Positions 23,791-36,034 of a stretch of DNA of 64,000 nt are shown here, piece after piece (position 1 is the stretch's first letter; every line of letters starts with the position of its first letter). Origin of the DNA: Apodemus sylvaticus (lineage: Eukaryota; Chordata; Mammalia; Rodentia; Muridae); contig NC_067473.1 of the NCBI RefSeq assembly GCF_947179515.1, positions 79,586,626 through 79,650,625 on the forward strand. Reading direction: 5' to 3'. A program made the position numbers and the translations under genes. Below the pieces are notes generated by a model, which was not told the origin of the DNA, did no database searches, and saw only the letters and a list, made by a program, of their open reading frames with translations.

Positions 23791-24699
23791 CTGAAATGAG
23801 TCACCTTTCAAGAATTTGCCATCCTAGAGCCTGGGTGCTGAAGTGCTAAATCAGCCCTTCCAATGCCATGCCCTGTATGGATTCGTTGTGTGCACTGTTC
23901 CCGGAGGATGTGTACACTACACCCATCCTTTTAAAAGCCACTTGTAGGTACAAAATATGTAAGCTGTGCACAGTTGTAAGCTGCACCGTTTACTTTAAAT
24001 GAATCTAAAGAAAATCAGACCAAATTAGAGTTTCGGCGAGGCTTTATACCAGCTTTCGACAAGTTACAGAAAACAGCTATAGCTCCCCAAACTTCCCACT
24101 TGCTCCCCCAGGCTGAAGCTTCGCTCAGATTTAACCAGCTCCAAGAACACTCCCTGCCTATGCACAGAAGAGCATTTCCTCCTGCTGTTTCTCTTGACCA
24201 CTTAAGTCTGGGGACAGCTGCAGTTGGCTGTGGTCTGCTAGGGTTCTGCCTGGCCTGATTTTTCATGCTGCCATTTTGAATTAGCATAGGTTTCCTCAGC
24301 AAGTGATGAGGATTTAGGCAGGCATGAAGCACAGTAAACACACACACACACACACAACCAGGAAGAAGCACTTAACAAGCTACAATTACACAGAAATATC
24401 CTTCTATTTAACAGAACCCTACCAGGTCAGCTTGGGAGACAGAAAATAATAAGTTGCCTTAAATGCAAATGGGTGTGATCACATTTTTATTCCTAAATTC
24501 CAACCGATTTTCTAAAATTCCAGCGTCCCTTTCATCCTGCAGACCTCATTGTGGTTGCTAAATAATTCTGCCTGGACAGAAAACAAAAATTAAGGACATA
24601 GAGATAAACTGAGATGGACTGATAGCAAGGGTCTAGACACCTGCCATGACCCCACCCCTATTCCAAAGTGCAGGGGTGAGGCCTGGGTCGAAGCAATAT

Positions 24700-25460
24700 C
24701 TGGTCTCAGTTCACTGGCCCTTGGAAATGACCACAGATCCCGGGACTCCGCCCGGCGGCCAAGGCCAGCGGCCTGGTTAGGCGCCGCGGGTGCATTACTA
24801 GGGAAGGAGCCAGGCTCTCTCTGCTAGCAGCTAGGCGAACCCGGAACCGCGGGAGCCGCCAGGGAAAGCTCAGGGGCCCGGGGAAGCTCAGAGACACTTC
24901 CCGGGGCGTTGCAACTCGGCGCCCAGGAAAAGCAACATTGGGTTGTAAGCTGAAAGGAAGGTGGGGGAAGGATGCCGGGTGGAGAGCAAAGCAGGTTCTG
25001 ACCAGACTGCAGTAGCCTCGTCCCCGCAGTCCCTGATCTCGAGTCGGGCCGATCGAGGCCACCAAACCTCTGATTTCCCCTTCCCAGGTCCACACTTAGG
25101 AAGGGAGGCAACGAGGCATTAGAATTGTAATGGGAAATGCGGTGACTGCCCCGCAGAAGAGCAGCTTCCTTCACCCCGGCGCTCCCCGTGTAGCCTGAGG
25201 CTCACCTGCTAAGCAGCGGGCTCCTGCCGGGTCCGGGTCCAACGGTGCTGATGCTGCGACTGCGGAGTTGGGGGCCCTGCGGCTAGGTCACAGCCTCCGC
25301 ATCCGTAGCGCAGAAGACCGCCGGCGCTCTGGTTCCCCAGACTCCAGGCTCTCCAGCCCCCTGCTAACAGCTGGTTTGGTCACGCGACCGCAGACCCACC
25401 CTCCGCCTCCCGGTGCTCTGGGCCCCAGGACTCGCTGTGTTTGACAGCTGAGGCCTCAGA
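24700..25460 (-). promoter_or_regulatory. Scrn1: CpG island, Scrn1 promoter
   Basis: The only CpG-dense stretch between Scrn1 exon 2 and Fkbp14. It contains GC boxes (gcccgccccgcc at 25459, gggggcggg at 25511) and no TATA box, as expected of a broadly expressed gene promoter. It begins in intron 1 and extends past exon 1. The assignment to Scrn1 rests on position and on a minus-strand splice donor inside it. Confidence 0.75.
25206..25420 (-). other. Scrn1: Scrn1 exon 1 (5' UTR), probable
   Basis: On the minus strand a consensus donor (agcag/gtgagc, exon end at 25206) sits in the CpG island, with no long open frame starting upstream. This suits a non-coding first exon joined to the acceptor at 7089. 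The transcription start is not defined by the sequence; 25420 is only an estimate. Confidence 0.5.
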
Positions 25461-26225
25461 GCCCGCCCCGCCTGGGAGGGGAGGGCACCAGGAGCCCCCA
25501 AGAACAGCAGAGGGGGCGGGTCTCAACAGAAAGTAGTTCCCTTCTTTCTAGATTTTTATTTCTTGGTTGCAACTCTCTCAAAGGGAAGAACCAGAGCTTT
25601 AAAGAGCCAGGCCCAGCTTTCTCCTGGCAACATTTTTCTGACCCAGGTGTTTGGTTGCTAGTGTGAGCCTTGGCGTCTGGGCGAGAATTCCCTGCGGAGA
25701 TTGCATTCTTCATTTTGTTGATTCATGTGTCAAAGTTGTTCCCTAATATTAACCGATTGGGATCGTGTTCATAAACTAGACTATTCAACATATTCACACC
25801 ATGTGGGCCAAGGTCACACAGCAAGTAAAAAAGGCAAGACTCCACCCCAGGGTGAACAAACTTTTGGTGGGGAGAGGGGTGATGCCCACCTCAAGGTTAT
25901 TAACAACGCTTCGCGGGCTGAGACCCCATCTGCTTTGTGAATAGATAGATAAGAAAAGGCCATGAGAGTCCACTGGGAAGACAGCAGCAGCGGCTGGCAG
26001 CAGAAGACTCACAAGCATTTTCCAGTCATCAGATGAACACAATTCCAAGTTTTATAGTCTCTATGGGGGAGCGGAGCTGTTGGCAATATCTCTCAAGATA
26101 AGAACATATGTAGACCTTCATCTGATTTTAGAATTCATCCTACAGAGGGAAGGAGACAGTGTGAAATGAGCAGGAGGCTTTTGTGGTGGCCATAGTATTT
26201 GTGCCAGCAACAACTAGAAGCAAAA

Positions 26226-26335
26226 CCTCACGGTGTGGTGGTAAACGCCTGTAATCCACCATTAGGGTGGCTGAGGTACCTGGGAGCAGCTGTTGGTTAG
26301 CCAAGGCTACATAGTAACACCTTGTCTCAAAAACT
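26226..26335 (+). repeat. B1 SINE (short, old)
   Basis: 'tggtaaacgcctgtaatcca' and 'ggctacatagtaacaccttg' identify an old B1. Confidence 0.8.
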
Positions 26336-26480
26336 AAAAGACTGAATAAAATTCCACCTATAAATACCATGGAATGCCACCCAGCATATTTTAAAGATGA
26401 GATCATTGTCTGTGTACTGATTCAAGACTTCCAACTTATACCAAGTAAAAGGCTGAAGTGGGGATAAGTTAGGTGCAGAA

Positions 26481-26482
<2 letters not shown>

Positions 26483-26522
<40 letters not shown>
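26483..26522. repeat. (TG)n microsatellite
   Basis: About 19 TG units. Confidence 0.97.
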
Positions 26523-26525
<3 letters not shown>

Positions 26526-26642
26526 AAAAAATATATGCACTTCCCTTTGCAAACGTTCAGACTACATTTGGAAAGATCCATAGGAAATAGTAACAGGAGA
26601 TTCCACAAGGGCGGAGAGCTGGGTGACTGGCTGCCAGGAAAG

Positions 26643-26644
<2 letters not shown>

Positions 26645-26674
<30 letters not shown>
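26645..26674 (-). repeat. Poly-T run
   Basis: About 30 T. Probably the A-tail of a lost retroposon read on the minus strand; no body is recognisable next to it. Confidence 0.9.
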
Positions 26675-26677
<3 letters not shown>

Positions 26678-27749
26678 ATGTCTCTTAAATCTGTGCGTTC
26701 TTGTAGCTTGTCAGGTGAGGGAACAGACCGTGGGAGAAGAATGAGGGAATGTGTCAGGAGCCATCAATAGATTCTACAGAATAGACCACTGGTTCCCAGA
26801 CTTAGAACAAAAAGGTGCTTTGTTTATTATTTACTGCGAACAATGAACTGTGTAGCCTAATGCATGTGGCTAATAAATTTAGAAACTCCCAAAGAGCTTA
26901 ACCTGGAGCCTCGCCCTTAACCTCTGAAATCAGTCTCTCCAGAGCTGGGGGTCAGGGAACTTGCGTTCTGTCAGATTTTCAGGTTTCCTTGTGCATTGAC
27001 GTTTGACAGTTTGTTTTAAAGTCTCTGTTATCTCCCGGGTGTCCATAAAGAAGCTTATTCCGCGGTGTTGGTAGCACTGGCTGAGCATCAGTAAGACATT
27101 TTTGTTCTTGGTTTTGTACAGGACAGACTCTGCTACTGTTCAAGTCACATAAATAGAAATAAGGGAACAGAACAGTCCAACAGATAAAAAAAAAAAATCT
27201 AGAACTATCAGTTAGGGCTTTAATCATTGGCCTCTATCAGCCATGTGGAGTCTAGCTGTGAGTAAATTACAAGGCTTCTGTGAGCTAGCCTGCAAGGAAA
27301 AATTCTCTCAAATGACATACAATTGTTACATGGTCAATTATAGTCTGTCTAGCGTGCTTAGAGCTGGTAAATAACAGAGCACTGCATGTCTGCTTTATTC
27401 CACAGAAGTAGGCACAGATTTTTTTTTTATTTTCCAGAAACAAAAAGAAGAAGTAGAGATACAGGGGTGATTCCGGCCTTCCTGTATTGTCACGATGGAT
27501 GCACATAACCCCCGCATCCCTAGATAAGATGCTATAGGCACACTTCTCTTTTTATTGATAATCAGTAAGATGAAAATAAAACTATTTAGGGACCTGCAAA
27601 ATATACAGTCTTAACAATATCATAGCTGTTCCACATATGACTTCTATTCCCCACTATAAAAATCTGGTAAAAATCAGAGGGTAACATATACATGAGGAAA
27701 TATTTCCATAAATTAGGAAACTCGACCTGATGGAAAATTTTCTCCAAAA

Positions 27750-28330
27750 TTATCTATATATTAAACTTAATACCAGTAGAGATTTTAAAAGTAGAAACTG
27801 ATAAGCAGACTCTAAAATTTATTAGGATGAAGACCCGAAATGGTTTTGAAAGAAGGCAGAGTTGAGAGATTTTGGCTCCCTTGTTTTAGGACTCACTGTA
27901 AAGCTACACCAGTCGAGAGGATACAGTGTTGACATGAGACAGGCACAGGGGCGACACAGTCCAAATAGGCTCACATGGTACATACACACAGTTGATTTTT
28001 TATTTTTAACAACACCAAAGTAACTCAGGAGAAATAATCAAAATGGTACTGGGAAACTCATGCTCATATATTGAGAAAAAATGACACCTTCTTTCCCATT
28101 TGCAGAAATAAAATGGAAATGGATCTGGGTCCTAAGTATAAATCTAATGCTATGAATCTCTGCATTCAAAGACAGGAGAATATATTTACCATCTGTATGC
28201 GGTGTGAGTTAGAAAGACGACTAATGCAACCGTGGAGCTGAATAAAGTCCTGCACCTCCTCATAAAATTCAAAACAAAACAAATCTAGCATCTAAATTAC
28301 GAGACAAGGAGAAAACACAGCAGTCATCCA
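27750..28330 (+). repeat. Ancient L1 ORF2 fragment
   Basis: Blocks such as 'aaagctacaccagtcgagag', 'caaaatggtactgggaaact' and 'tacagttgattttttattt' (approximate) follow the ORF2 order of old mammalian L1s. All frames are broken. Confidence 0.65.
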
Positions 28331-29319
28331 AAAGAGACTAAAACTGAGAGAAATTATGGGGTTAGCGTATAAAGTACTTTAAAACCACCATTAGAATATT
28401 ATGAATATATTTAGGAGTTTAAAAAGAAAACACACAATATTAGAGGAATGGGTGATATAAAAAGTACCAAACAGAATATTCTACCCTTGTTGATTTGAAT
28501 CCACAGATGTGAAGCCTGAGGACAGAGACTGTAAGTTTGCATATATTTATTGTATGTGTTATCCGGGGGAACATAAGGGTTATAAACAGACAAGTAGATT
28601 GATCCAGTATATTAGGAACTATTAACAAGTTTAAGGAATGGTCATAATGAAGAGTACCCGAACAGACTAATTAAAGATTATCCCCCACGGTTTGACCTTT
28701 TCCTATCTAAAATATGCCATGCTATAATTTTTAAGGGCTCTGAAATAACAGACACATTAGAAGCATCCTTAGCACAATGTGTGGAGGGGTCTTTTCTGCT
28801 CAGTGCTTCCTTTCTGTATAATTAGCAGTGGGGGGAAAATAGACCTGTCACTTTGCAAATCTCACGGGGATGAGCTGGACGACTTAATGTGAAGGCAGCA
28901 CTTACGTGCCGGCAAGAAAGCCTCACAATTGCCCTGAGAGGATGCTTAGAGGACTCACAGAAGGAGCTGACAGTGGAGCCAGGGAAAGATGAGAAAGAAA
29001 AGCACCAGTGAAGATTCATCAGCCACCCATCTTCATCCTAGCACCACGCTTACGTTACCATAGTAACAGACCTTTAGGATGCCCTTAAGGCAATTTACAG
29101 AATTACTGTGCACACAGAAAATAGGCAACACAAAGTGTTTGCTGTTAAACTCTATCTTTAGTTACATTTACAACTTAAATAATCCATCAAGCCTTTTAGA
29201 TGTAAATTGTATTGGGCAAAGGGACATTATTTTAATCAATAGTTCATAATTAATTTTAAGTAAAATATAGCTTATAAATACTCCTAGTTTAAAAATCACA
29301 TGTATTATCTGCTTTGGCT

Positions 29320-30110
29320 TTAGGAATTGTATCAGTTTCTTCTTGTCATTGTGATAAAACCCCTCGACCAGAGACAACTTAAGGAAGAAAGAGTTTATTT
29401 GACCTTAAGAGTTTCAGAAGGAGAGTTCATATTGACAGCAGCAGGGGGCTGGAGAGATCACATCTTCATCCAGGAAGCAGAGAGAGCAAATAAGAAGTGG
29501 GCTGAAGCCAGAAACTCTCAGAGCCCGCCCCTGCAAGGAGGAGAAATCCTGAGTGACTAATGTCACTCAGTCCTAAGGGTACTGATGGCACAGGCTCAGC
29601 CTTAACAGAGACTGAGGCCTCAGACCCATGGGAATTGGCAAAGCCTCTCACCATATGGGTCCAGCTTCTCCCTCCAGTCCAAGGACATGTGTTTAAGGAA
29701 GACTGAGCAGTGTGCTAGCAACTGTGGCTTCTTCCCCCTGGATGCTCACTGCCTGAGACTGCTCACCTACAGACCGCCTACGAAGACTAGCCAACCCCTC
29801 TCCTGTGCAGACCATAATAAACACACCGAGGGCCTGGGTTGTGGAAGTAGCAGGTGTGGCTCTTAGAGCTCACATGCCTGTAACTTGTCTCGTCTGTCTA
29901 ACCTTTCTTCATTCCCTCACAGCTCGAGTCCGGTCTCCAAGATCAAAGCCACATTGTGCGCAGGCCACATCCTCAACAGGTGTACTGCCTTCAGCAAGGC
30001 TCCATTTTCTAAAGGTTCCAGCCTCCCAAACAGCGCCACCAACTGGGGACCGAGTGTTAAAATTCATGAACCTATAGGAAACATCTCATTCATACCACCA
30101 CAGGAGTCAT
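29320..30110 (-). repeat. Rodent ERVL-type LTR relic, with internal duplication or insertion
   Basis: Left end 'tgtcattgtgataaaacccc', 'gaagaaagagtttatttgac'; right end 'ccaactggggaccgagtg' and 'gaacctataggaaacatctc'. At nearly 800 bp it is longer than one LTR, so another sequence (about 29540-29960) probably interrupts it. Confidence 0.65.
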
Positions 30111-30279
30111 TCATGAGTTTAACTAATTGTGCAGATAATTTTGAAGGGATGCTGTTAAGAGCTGGTCTTCTAATGATCAAAAACATCAAATCAGATTTGG
30201 AGTTTCACCCTTCCTTGCTGACATAAAATGTATGTATCTGTGTGTGTGTATATAGGTACTCTCTTTATAGAGTCTATAT

Positions 30280-30318
30280 AGGCCCTCTACCACCGAGCTA
30301 TAGCCCAGCCCTGATTTT
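30280..30318 (-). repeat. ID SINE fragment
   Basis: 'ctaccaccgagctatagccc' is a reversed ID A-box region, followed by a T-run. Confidence 0.6.
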
Positions 30319-30404
30319 TTTTTTTATTTATATTTCTGTGTGGAAATTTTCCACCTTGTACAACATTCAGTTTAAAAAATAAGATTTGTTTTTAATATTC
30401 TAGT

Positions 30405-30640
30405 AATACTTGAAACTATTTTTAATTTTATGTGTATGAGTGTTTTAACTTCATGTATATACGTGTACCATGTAGGTGTCTGATGCTCTTGGAGGCCAGA
30501 AGAGGATGCCTGATTCTCTGGAGCTGGGGGTTTTGCAGGTGATTGGAATGGGCATGTGAAGAGCACTCAGAATCATACCTGGATCCTGTGGCGAGCCCCT
30601 CCCCCCGCAGTGTGCTTACCTGGTGAGCCAGTGCCCCAAT
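30405..30640 (-). repeat. B3-type SINE
   Basis: Minus-strand B3: 'tttatgtgtatgagtgtttt', 'ggaggccagaagaggatgcc' and a degraded tRNA-like end near 30630. Confidence 0.8.
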
Positions 30641-31552
30641 CCCTGAAAGTGCTTTCCTGATAATTGAAGTTTACCAAGTGTTTTCCAGTGTGAACATCTT
30701 CTACCTGAAGTTTCACTACTGCTCACTAACAAAGTCACTTTGCAAGGAGAGTTCTCTTAGGTATTTTCCATTTCTTCAGACAACCAAACAGTTGGTCTAA
30801 ATCGCTGTAGGAATTCTGGCTTAACTAAAAGAACGCTTACCTCTTGCTATGAGCGATTAGGCAATTACTCTTATTGAGAGAATTATGAAATTTCCTCTAA
30901 TATTAGAAAAACAATTCTGCTTGGGTACTCTTCAATTTTTCCAATTCCACCACACACACACACCTCCAAAAATCCTAAAGAACAAAAAAAGGAATCATTT
31001 AATATCACATTGGATGAGTCGCCTGGCTCTCTTAGAACTGGGAGAAATTCAGAGTAATGTAAATGTTTTAGTATTTCGATTCCTTGTTACCCTTCACTTT
31101 CCTTTTCGTTCTTTTATCTGGAATATAACCCTAGATCCAGGTTTTCTCTGTTCGTTCTCTGCCCAGGTACCATAGGCACTGGTGCTTATATGTGCAGATT
31201 CTGGCATTTAAAGGTGCAGACCGATTTATTCCTTAGGGCTGGGATTCATACCTAGTTCACCTTTAAATTTCAAACAGCACTTATTTTAAAACAAAATTTA
31301 AAACATAAATTACTGTCAAATGAGTTTATTAGATTATCTATCTACTTTGAATATAAAGAAAGGGCTGCACTTTGGAAATGCCTGAAATCCACACGAAGGG
31401 TGAACTGGTGGCGGCTTAGATCGGGGACCTGCAGACGTGGGAAGGAGCCGAAGATGCTGGGAAGCTTTGTTTTCAAGCCAGTGAAATAAGATGCTCTATA
31501 AGTGTGTCAGAGGCTATAGAGTTACGTGACTGTCCTAAAGCTGACTGGACTA

Positions 31553-31672
31553 GCAAAGGCTCATAACCTGGGCAGGAGTACTTACTTCTACTCCCATAGT
31601 TGAGACAGAGTAACAGGAAGATCATGATTTCAAAGCCACCTGAGCTATACAGCAAGATCCTGTCTCCCTCAC
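31553..31672 (+). repeat. Degraded B1-like SINE
   Basis: 'gagacagagtaacaggaaga', 'acagcaagatcctgtctcc' follow B1 order; the A-tail position is taken by the next microsatellite. Confidence 0.6.
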
Positions 31673-31673
31673 C

Positions 31674-31677
<4 letters not shown>

Positions 31678-31744
<67 letters not shown>
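31678..31744. repeat. (CT)n(CA)n compound microsatellite
   Basis: About 16 CT units then about 18 CA units, at the 3' end of the preceding SINE, where such repeats often grow. Confidence 0.97.
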
Positions 31745-31747
<3 letters not shown>

Positions 31748-31877
31748 GGGCAGGGGGTGTAGAGAGGAGAGAGAGGAGAGAGGGCATTGGTTTTACTTGT
31801 GATCCACTTGGTTTAATAAAGGCTATTATTCACATGGGCATAAGTGCCGAGCTGTCCACAAACCTGACTAACTCCTG

Positions 31878-32100
31878 TATCACCACTTCCCTCCTCTTCC
31901 CTCCCCTCCCCTCCCCTCCCCTTCGTTCCCTTTCCTTCCCTCCCCTCCCCTTCCCTCCCCTCCCCTTTCCTTCCCTCCCGTCCCCTTCCCTTCCCTTCCC
32001 TTTCCTTCCCTTCCCTCCCTTTCCCCCTTTCCTTCCTTTCCTTTCCCTTCCCTTCCCACTTCCCTCCCCTCCCCTCCTCTCCCCTCCTATCCCTCCCCTT
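31878..32100. repeat. Polypyrimidine tract (CCCTT)n-like
   Basis: About 220 bp almost wholly C and T in 5-bp steps (cccctcccct, ttcccttccc). The complementary strand is a G/A tract, giving spurious open frames. Triplex- or G-rich-structure-prone. Confidence 0.95.
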
Positions 32101-32716
32101 TGCTGGGAGTGAGAAGATAGGAGGGTGGAGGTATACACCTGACCAGAATGCATTATATGCATGAACAAAATTGTCAAATTCATTAAAATAAAACAAGAAC
32201 TACTGTGCAATGCACCCAGCACCGGGGGCAAAACTATCGCACTTCATACTAACTTTACTAAAAATATCTCAACTCTCCAAAAAAGAAATATTAGAAACCC
32301 AATGAACAACGCTTAACTCTGAGGACATAAACCACTAAGATTTAATAGCTTTGGAGATACTGTTGCCATAGCAATCAAACGTTAGAAAAAAAACCTCAAG
32401 CAGTTGATTTACTGTTCAGTCTTAATGTAAGAATCACTTAACTTCAGCAAGCTGCTTAATTCCCTTTAAAGACTAGGACACAAAGCAGAAAGCCTTGGCT
32501 ACTTCCACAGGAGACAAGGGAAGAAGCAGGGCATCCTGCAGAAAGCTCTGTACTTTATAAAATTCAGCCAAAATAATACAGGAGAGAGAAGAAATTAAGT
32601 ATTATCTTAAAGGGGAATTTTATATTTGTACTAATACTTGTTCCTATATTTCTCCTGGTTATTCTGCACAGTTTAATTACTTTTGTGTTTCTCTGTCTCT
32701 CAGTCTCTGTGTCTCT

Positions 32717-33036
32717 CTTTTTTTTTATTATTTTTATTTACATTGCAAATGATTTCCCCTTTTCTGGGTCCCCACTCCCCGCAAGTCCCATAAACCCTCT
32801 TTCGTCCCCCTATTCTTCCATCCACCCCTTCCCACTTCCCTGTTCTGGTATTCCCCTATACTCTTGCACTGAGTCTTTCAGAACCAGGGGCCACTCCTCC
32901 ATTCTTTTTGGGCATCATTTAATTTGTGGATTATGTCCTGGGTATTCAAAGTTTCTAGGCTAATATCCACTTATCAGTGAGTGCATACCATGATTGATCT
33001 TTTGAGACTGGGTTACCTCACTTAGTATGATGTTCT
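32717..33036 (-). mobile_element. Short 5'-truncated L1 insertion with TSD
   Basis: Contains a minus-strand L1 3' UTR and the last codons of ORF2. It is flanked by an 11-bp perfect target-site duplication, tctgtgtctct, at 32706-32716 and 33037-33047. The A-tail reads as T-run after 32717. Only about 320 bp of the element was copied. It landed in a CT/TG-rich simple repeat. Confidence 0.9.
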
Positions 33037-33047
33037 TCTGTGTCTCT

Positions 33048-33128
33048 TTATATCTCTGTGTGTCTCTTTCTCCATATGTCTCTGTCTCTCTCTCTGTGTC
33101 TTTCTCTGTCTCTGTCTCTCTCTCTCTG

Positions 33129-33181
<53 letters not shown>

Positions 33182-33190
33182 ACGCGCGCG
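33048..33190. repeat. (CT)n/(TG)n simple repeat
   Basis: TCTC/TGTC mixed steps, then about 17 TG units, then CGCG steps (33179-33191). Confidence 0.95.
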
Positions 33191-33487
33191 GGCGTATTGG
33201 TATGGAGACCAGAGATGAATTTAATTTTGGGTCTTTCATTATTGCTCTCCATTTTGTTTGTTTGTTTACTTATTTATTTACTTACTTCTTTAATTAAGGC
33301 ATGGTCTCTCTGAACCTGGAGCTTATCCTTTTGGCTAGACAGCCTGGGAATTCACCTGTCTCTGCCATCTCTTAATGCTGGGCCACCAGATATACACATG
33401 TCCTTTACATGGGTGTTGAAGATCCAAACCCAGGTCTTCATGCTTGCGCATCAAGCACCTTAATGTCTGAGCCATCTCCCCTTCCCC
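33190..33487 (-). repeat. B4-type SINE
   Basis: Reversed composite SINE: 'ggtatggagaccagagatga' at one end, a B1-like centre and 'tgtctgagccatctcccctt' (tRNA/ID-like head) at the other. Confidence 0.75.
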
Positions 33488-34604
33488 ATAAATTTACCTT
33501 TAACTTACTTAAATTTAACTGCTGATGGGCCACCTGAAAATCACCTTAAACAGACTGCATTTGGCAGAAAAACAACTGCCTCACAATTCCATGAGACACT
33601 TGATCACACCAGAAGGAACCCCAGACACAAAGTAGACCATTATAGTCCAGTCTCCTAAATAGGGGTAAAAACCACTCTCAGTGTTCCATTAATGTGACAT
33701 GCTCCGGGCAAGAATAGAGCTGGCAAATGAATGGAACTGCTCTGTAAGGAGCTGGAAGGTTCCACAAAGGGTAAGTTACCTTACCTTCTCCCTGGTGATA
33801 ATGACACTAGCCCTCAGCGTCTTGCTCACGCACATTTTACTGCAACTGTTTACTGAAGAAATTATGCTTCCTACTACAGTACGGAAATTTCAATTAAGGA
33901 AATGACTTATAAGTTCCCAGAAATCCCCTAGTTGGGGATAATTTAGCTGTCACCAGAGACTAAGAGGACCCCATTTACTTTATTCTGGATTGCTGGGAAA
34001 AACCTTAGCAAAGGTCTTGTGTTACTTCTCTTTAGATCGGAAAGCAAATGTGATGTTAGGCCAGCCTGCAGGCACTTAAGGTTGGTTGACAAAGTGTGGG
34101 CTGACTCAGTGCACTGAAGCCATCCATTGCGTATGAGAACTTTGCACCAGTAGCACAGGAACAGAGAGACCTGGTAAGCAAAAGTTCCCCCAGGCGATGA
34201 TAAGCCTTGCAGATCTTTCCATCTTCTGTGTGGTTTTTACCCTTTCTTTAGCAATACTCTTAAGTAAATGAAAAGGGATCACTCCCTACAGTTCAGTTCA
34301 GGCCAAGGGAGAGACGACTTGTCACCATTGTCATGTCACTGAAGGAAAGCAGCTGCTGCTATCATAATTTACATGTGATTCAAACGCCGACATATAGACT
34401 AAGAATGGAATGATAGATGCTAAGGAACACAGGGAATTTTAACTGCACCATAAGGACACTTTTTAGAGAGAGGGAACCATGTACTAAAGAGACTCTTCGA
34501 TTATATTTAGTATAAAATGCCATGTATGTTTCACGTCACAGATTGGGTATCCCTGACTGAAATAAACTAGAACTGAAGTATTTTAGATTTCACACATTGC
34601 TGTA

Positions 34605-34845
34605 AAGGGGCTGGGGAGGTGACTCTGTGGTTAAGAGCACTGGCTGCTCTTCCAGAGAACCCAGGTATAGTTCCCAACACCCACCTGGTTTGTGGCTCAC
34701 AATAGTCTATATCTCCAACTAGATTTCTAAGGGATCTGATGGCTTCTCCTGGCTTCTGTGGACATCAGGCACACTTTTGGTGCCCAGATACACATGGGGT
34801 CAAAACACCTACATGTATAAAATAAAAATAAAGAAACATTAAAAA
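34605..34845 (+). repeat. B3-type SINE
   Basis: 'ctggggaggtgactctgtgg', 'taagagcactggctgctctt' and 'ttgtggctcacaatagtcta' mark a nearly full-length B3 with an A-rich tail. Confidence 0.9.
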
Positions 34846-34938
34846 ATATTTCCTAAGTTCTCCTTACCAGCATAGCATCCCTAACCTGAAAAGCCCAAAC
34901 CCCAAATGCTCCAAGTCCTAAACTTTTTAGCATCATGT

Positions 34939-35233
34939 TGTTGGGAGCCTAAAGATGGCGCTGACTTCTGCCTTCTGCCTTCCCAATGGCAAGCGCTCCC
35001 TGAGAAAAATAGCTCCTTATTTGGAGTAGCTTGCTGAGTTTCGCACCTTCCGCATAACAATGACCTATCCACACTACCCATGGCAAAGATTGATTAGTTT
35101 GGGGTTAGTATATAGGGGCCGCCCCAGCTCTCCCCGGAGTTTTCGGCCATTAGCTACAAGACTGTAAAGGTCTCCTGAATAAAGTGCTTGAAGAAGATCC
35201 TCGGTGTTGTGTCCTTCCAGAGTTGTCATGACA
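34939..35233 (+). mobile_element. Solo ERVK (IAP/RLTR10-like) LTR
   Basis: Begins TGTTGGGAGCC, contains 'aaagatggcgctgac' as in IAP-type LTRs, has a TATA-like tatatagggg (35109-35118), a polyadenylation signal aataaa (35178-35183), and ends ...tcatgaca. No second LTR or internal region is near, so it is a solo LTR. I could not find a clear target-site duplication. It reads in the opposite direction to Fkbp14 and Scrn1. Confidence 0.75.
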
Positions 35234-35349
35234 GTGCTAATTTTCCTTTAAAATAAAACATGAAAGAAATTTCCTGGATAACATGTCATCAAATCAACTT
35301 CTTCACCTTGGAATTTTTAAAAAGAAATACTCTTCACCCGTTCACCCAT

Positions 35350-35350
<1 letters not shown>

Positions 35351-35385
<35 letters not shown>
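35351..35385. repeat. (CA)n microsatellite
   Basis: About 17 CA units. Confidence 0.97.
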
Positions 35386-35387
<2 letters not shown>

Positions 35388-35854
35388 TGTAGTTCTGTAG
35401 AGAGAGGGACCATGTGGAACTCTAATTTTACTTCATGAATAAGTACAGTTCATTCACACAAGCAAAATCCCAAATGCTAATTGCTTCATTTGAAGCAGAA
35501 ATCTTTGTTCCTCGTTATTTGTGCAAAGCCAGGGCTCCATGTAATCACATAAAGCATTTGATAACACTAATTCCCCTGACAGGCAGAAATCATGTCCACC
35601 TGCTATACACACAATAAAGCAGCAAAACTAAACAACAGTGTACCACCCCCTCCCCTGCCTGCCACCCACAAGGCCTATGCAAAATCCACAATTGACTTCT
35701 GCCCTTAATGCTCACGGTTTAACGCTAACTGGAAACAGCAGCTTTCATGACAAACCACCACAAAGCAGCAGCTCAGAGGCAGACCACGTCACTTCACCCA
35801 TCTCCAGAGACTGCCCGTCTTCTGTCATGAGTCCTAGAATAAAACTGGAGAGGA

Positions 35855-35915
35855 ACTAGGGGTGTAGGTCAGTGGCTTAGCAGACAGAAGGCCCAATCCT
35901 CAGCAGGGACAAAAA
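35855..35915 (+). repeat. ID-like SINE
   Basis: 'ggggtgtaggtcagtggctt' plus 'ggcccaatcctcagc' fit the A- and B-box regions of an ID element; the next GGGA repeat sits in its tail. Confidence 0.65.
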
Positions 35916-35917
35916 GG

Positions 35918-35996
35918 GAGGGAGGGAGGGGAGGGGAGGAGGAAGGAAGGGAGGGAGGGAGGGAGGGAGGGAGGGAGGGAGGGAGGGAGAGAGAGA
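35918..35996. repeat. (GGGA)n microsatellite
   Basis: About 19 units of GGGA with a few variants; purine-only. Confidence 0.96.
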
Positions 35997-36034
35997 TGCA
36001 ATGCTGCTTTAATATTGTTCTCTTTTCATAAAAT

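Larger units (their letters stand above)
7089..25205 (-). other. Scrn1: Scrn1 intron 1
   Basis: An 18.1-kb intron between the probable non-coding first exon and the ATG exon. It is filled with old SINEs, MER2 and hAT transposon remnants, LTR relics and simple repeats listed separately. Long stretches with no recognised repeat and no gene are 7760-8220, 8540-9190, 9740-10180, 10900-11180, 11480-12230, 12850-15000, 16900-19140, 20350-20780, 22710-23720 and 23790-24690; some (11.75-11.97 and 17.64-18.42 kb) look like possible conserved regulatory DNA. Confidence 0.75.

Noticed and set aside
31813..32231. Long Gly-Lys-Arg-Glu frames
   Set aside because: Translation of the polypyrimidine tract's complement.
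33022..33297. Leu-Ser-Val and Arg-Glu-Thr frames
   Set aside because: Simple repeat CT/TG translation.
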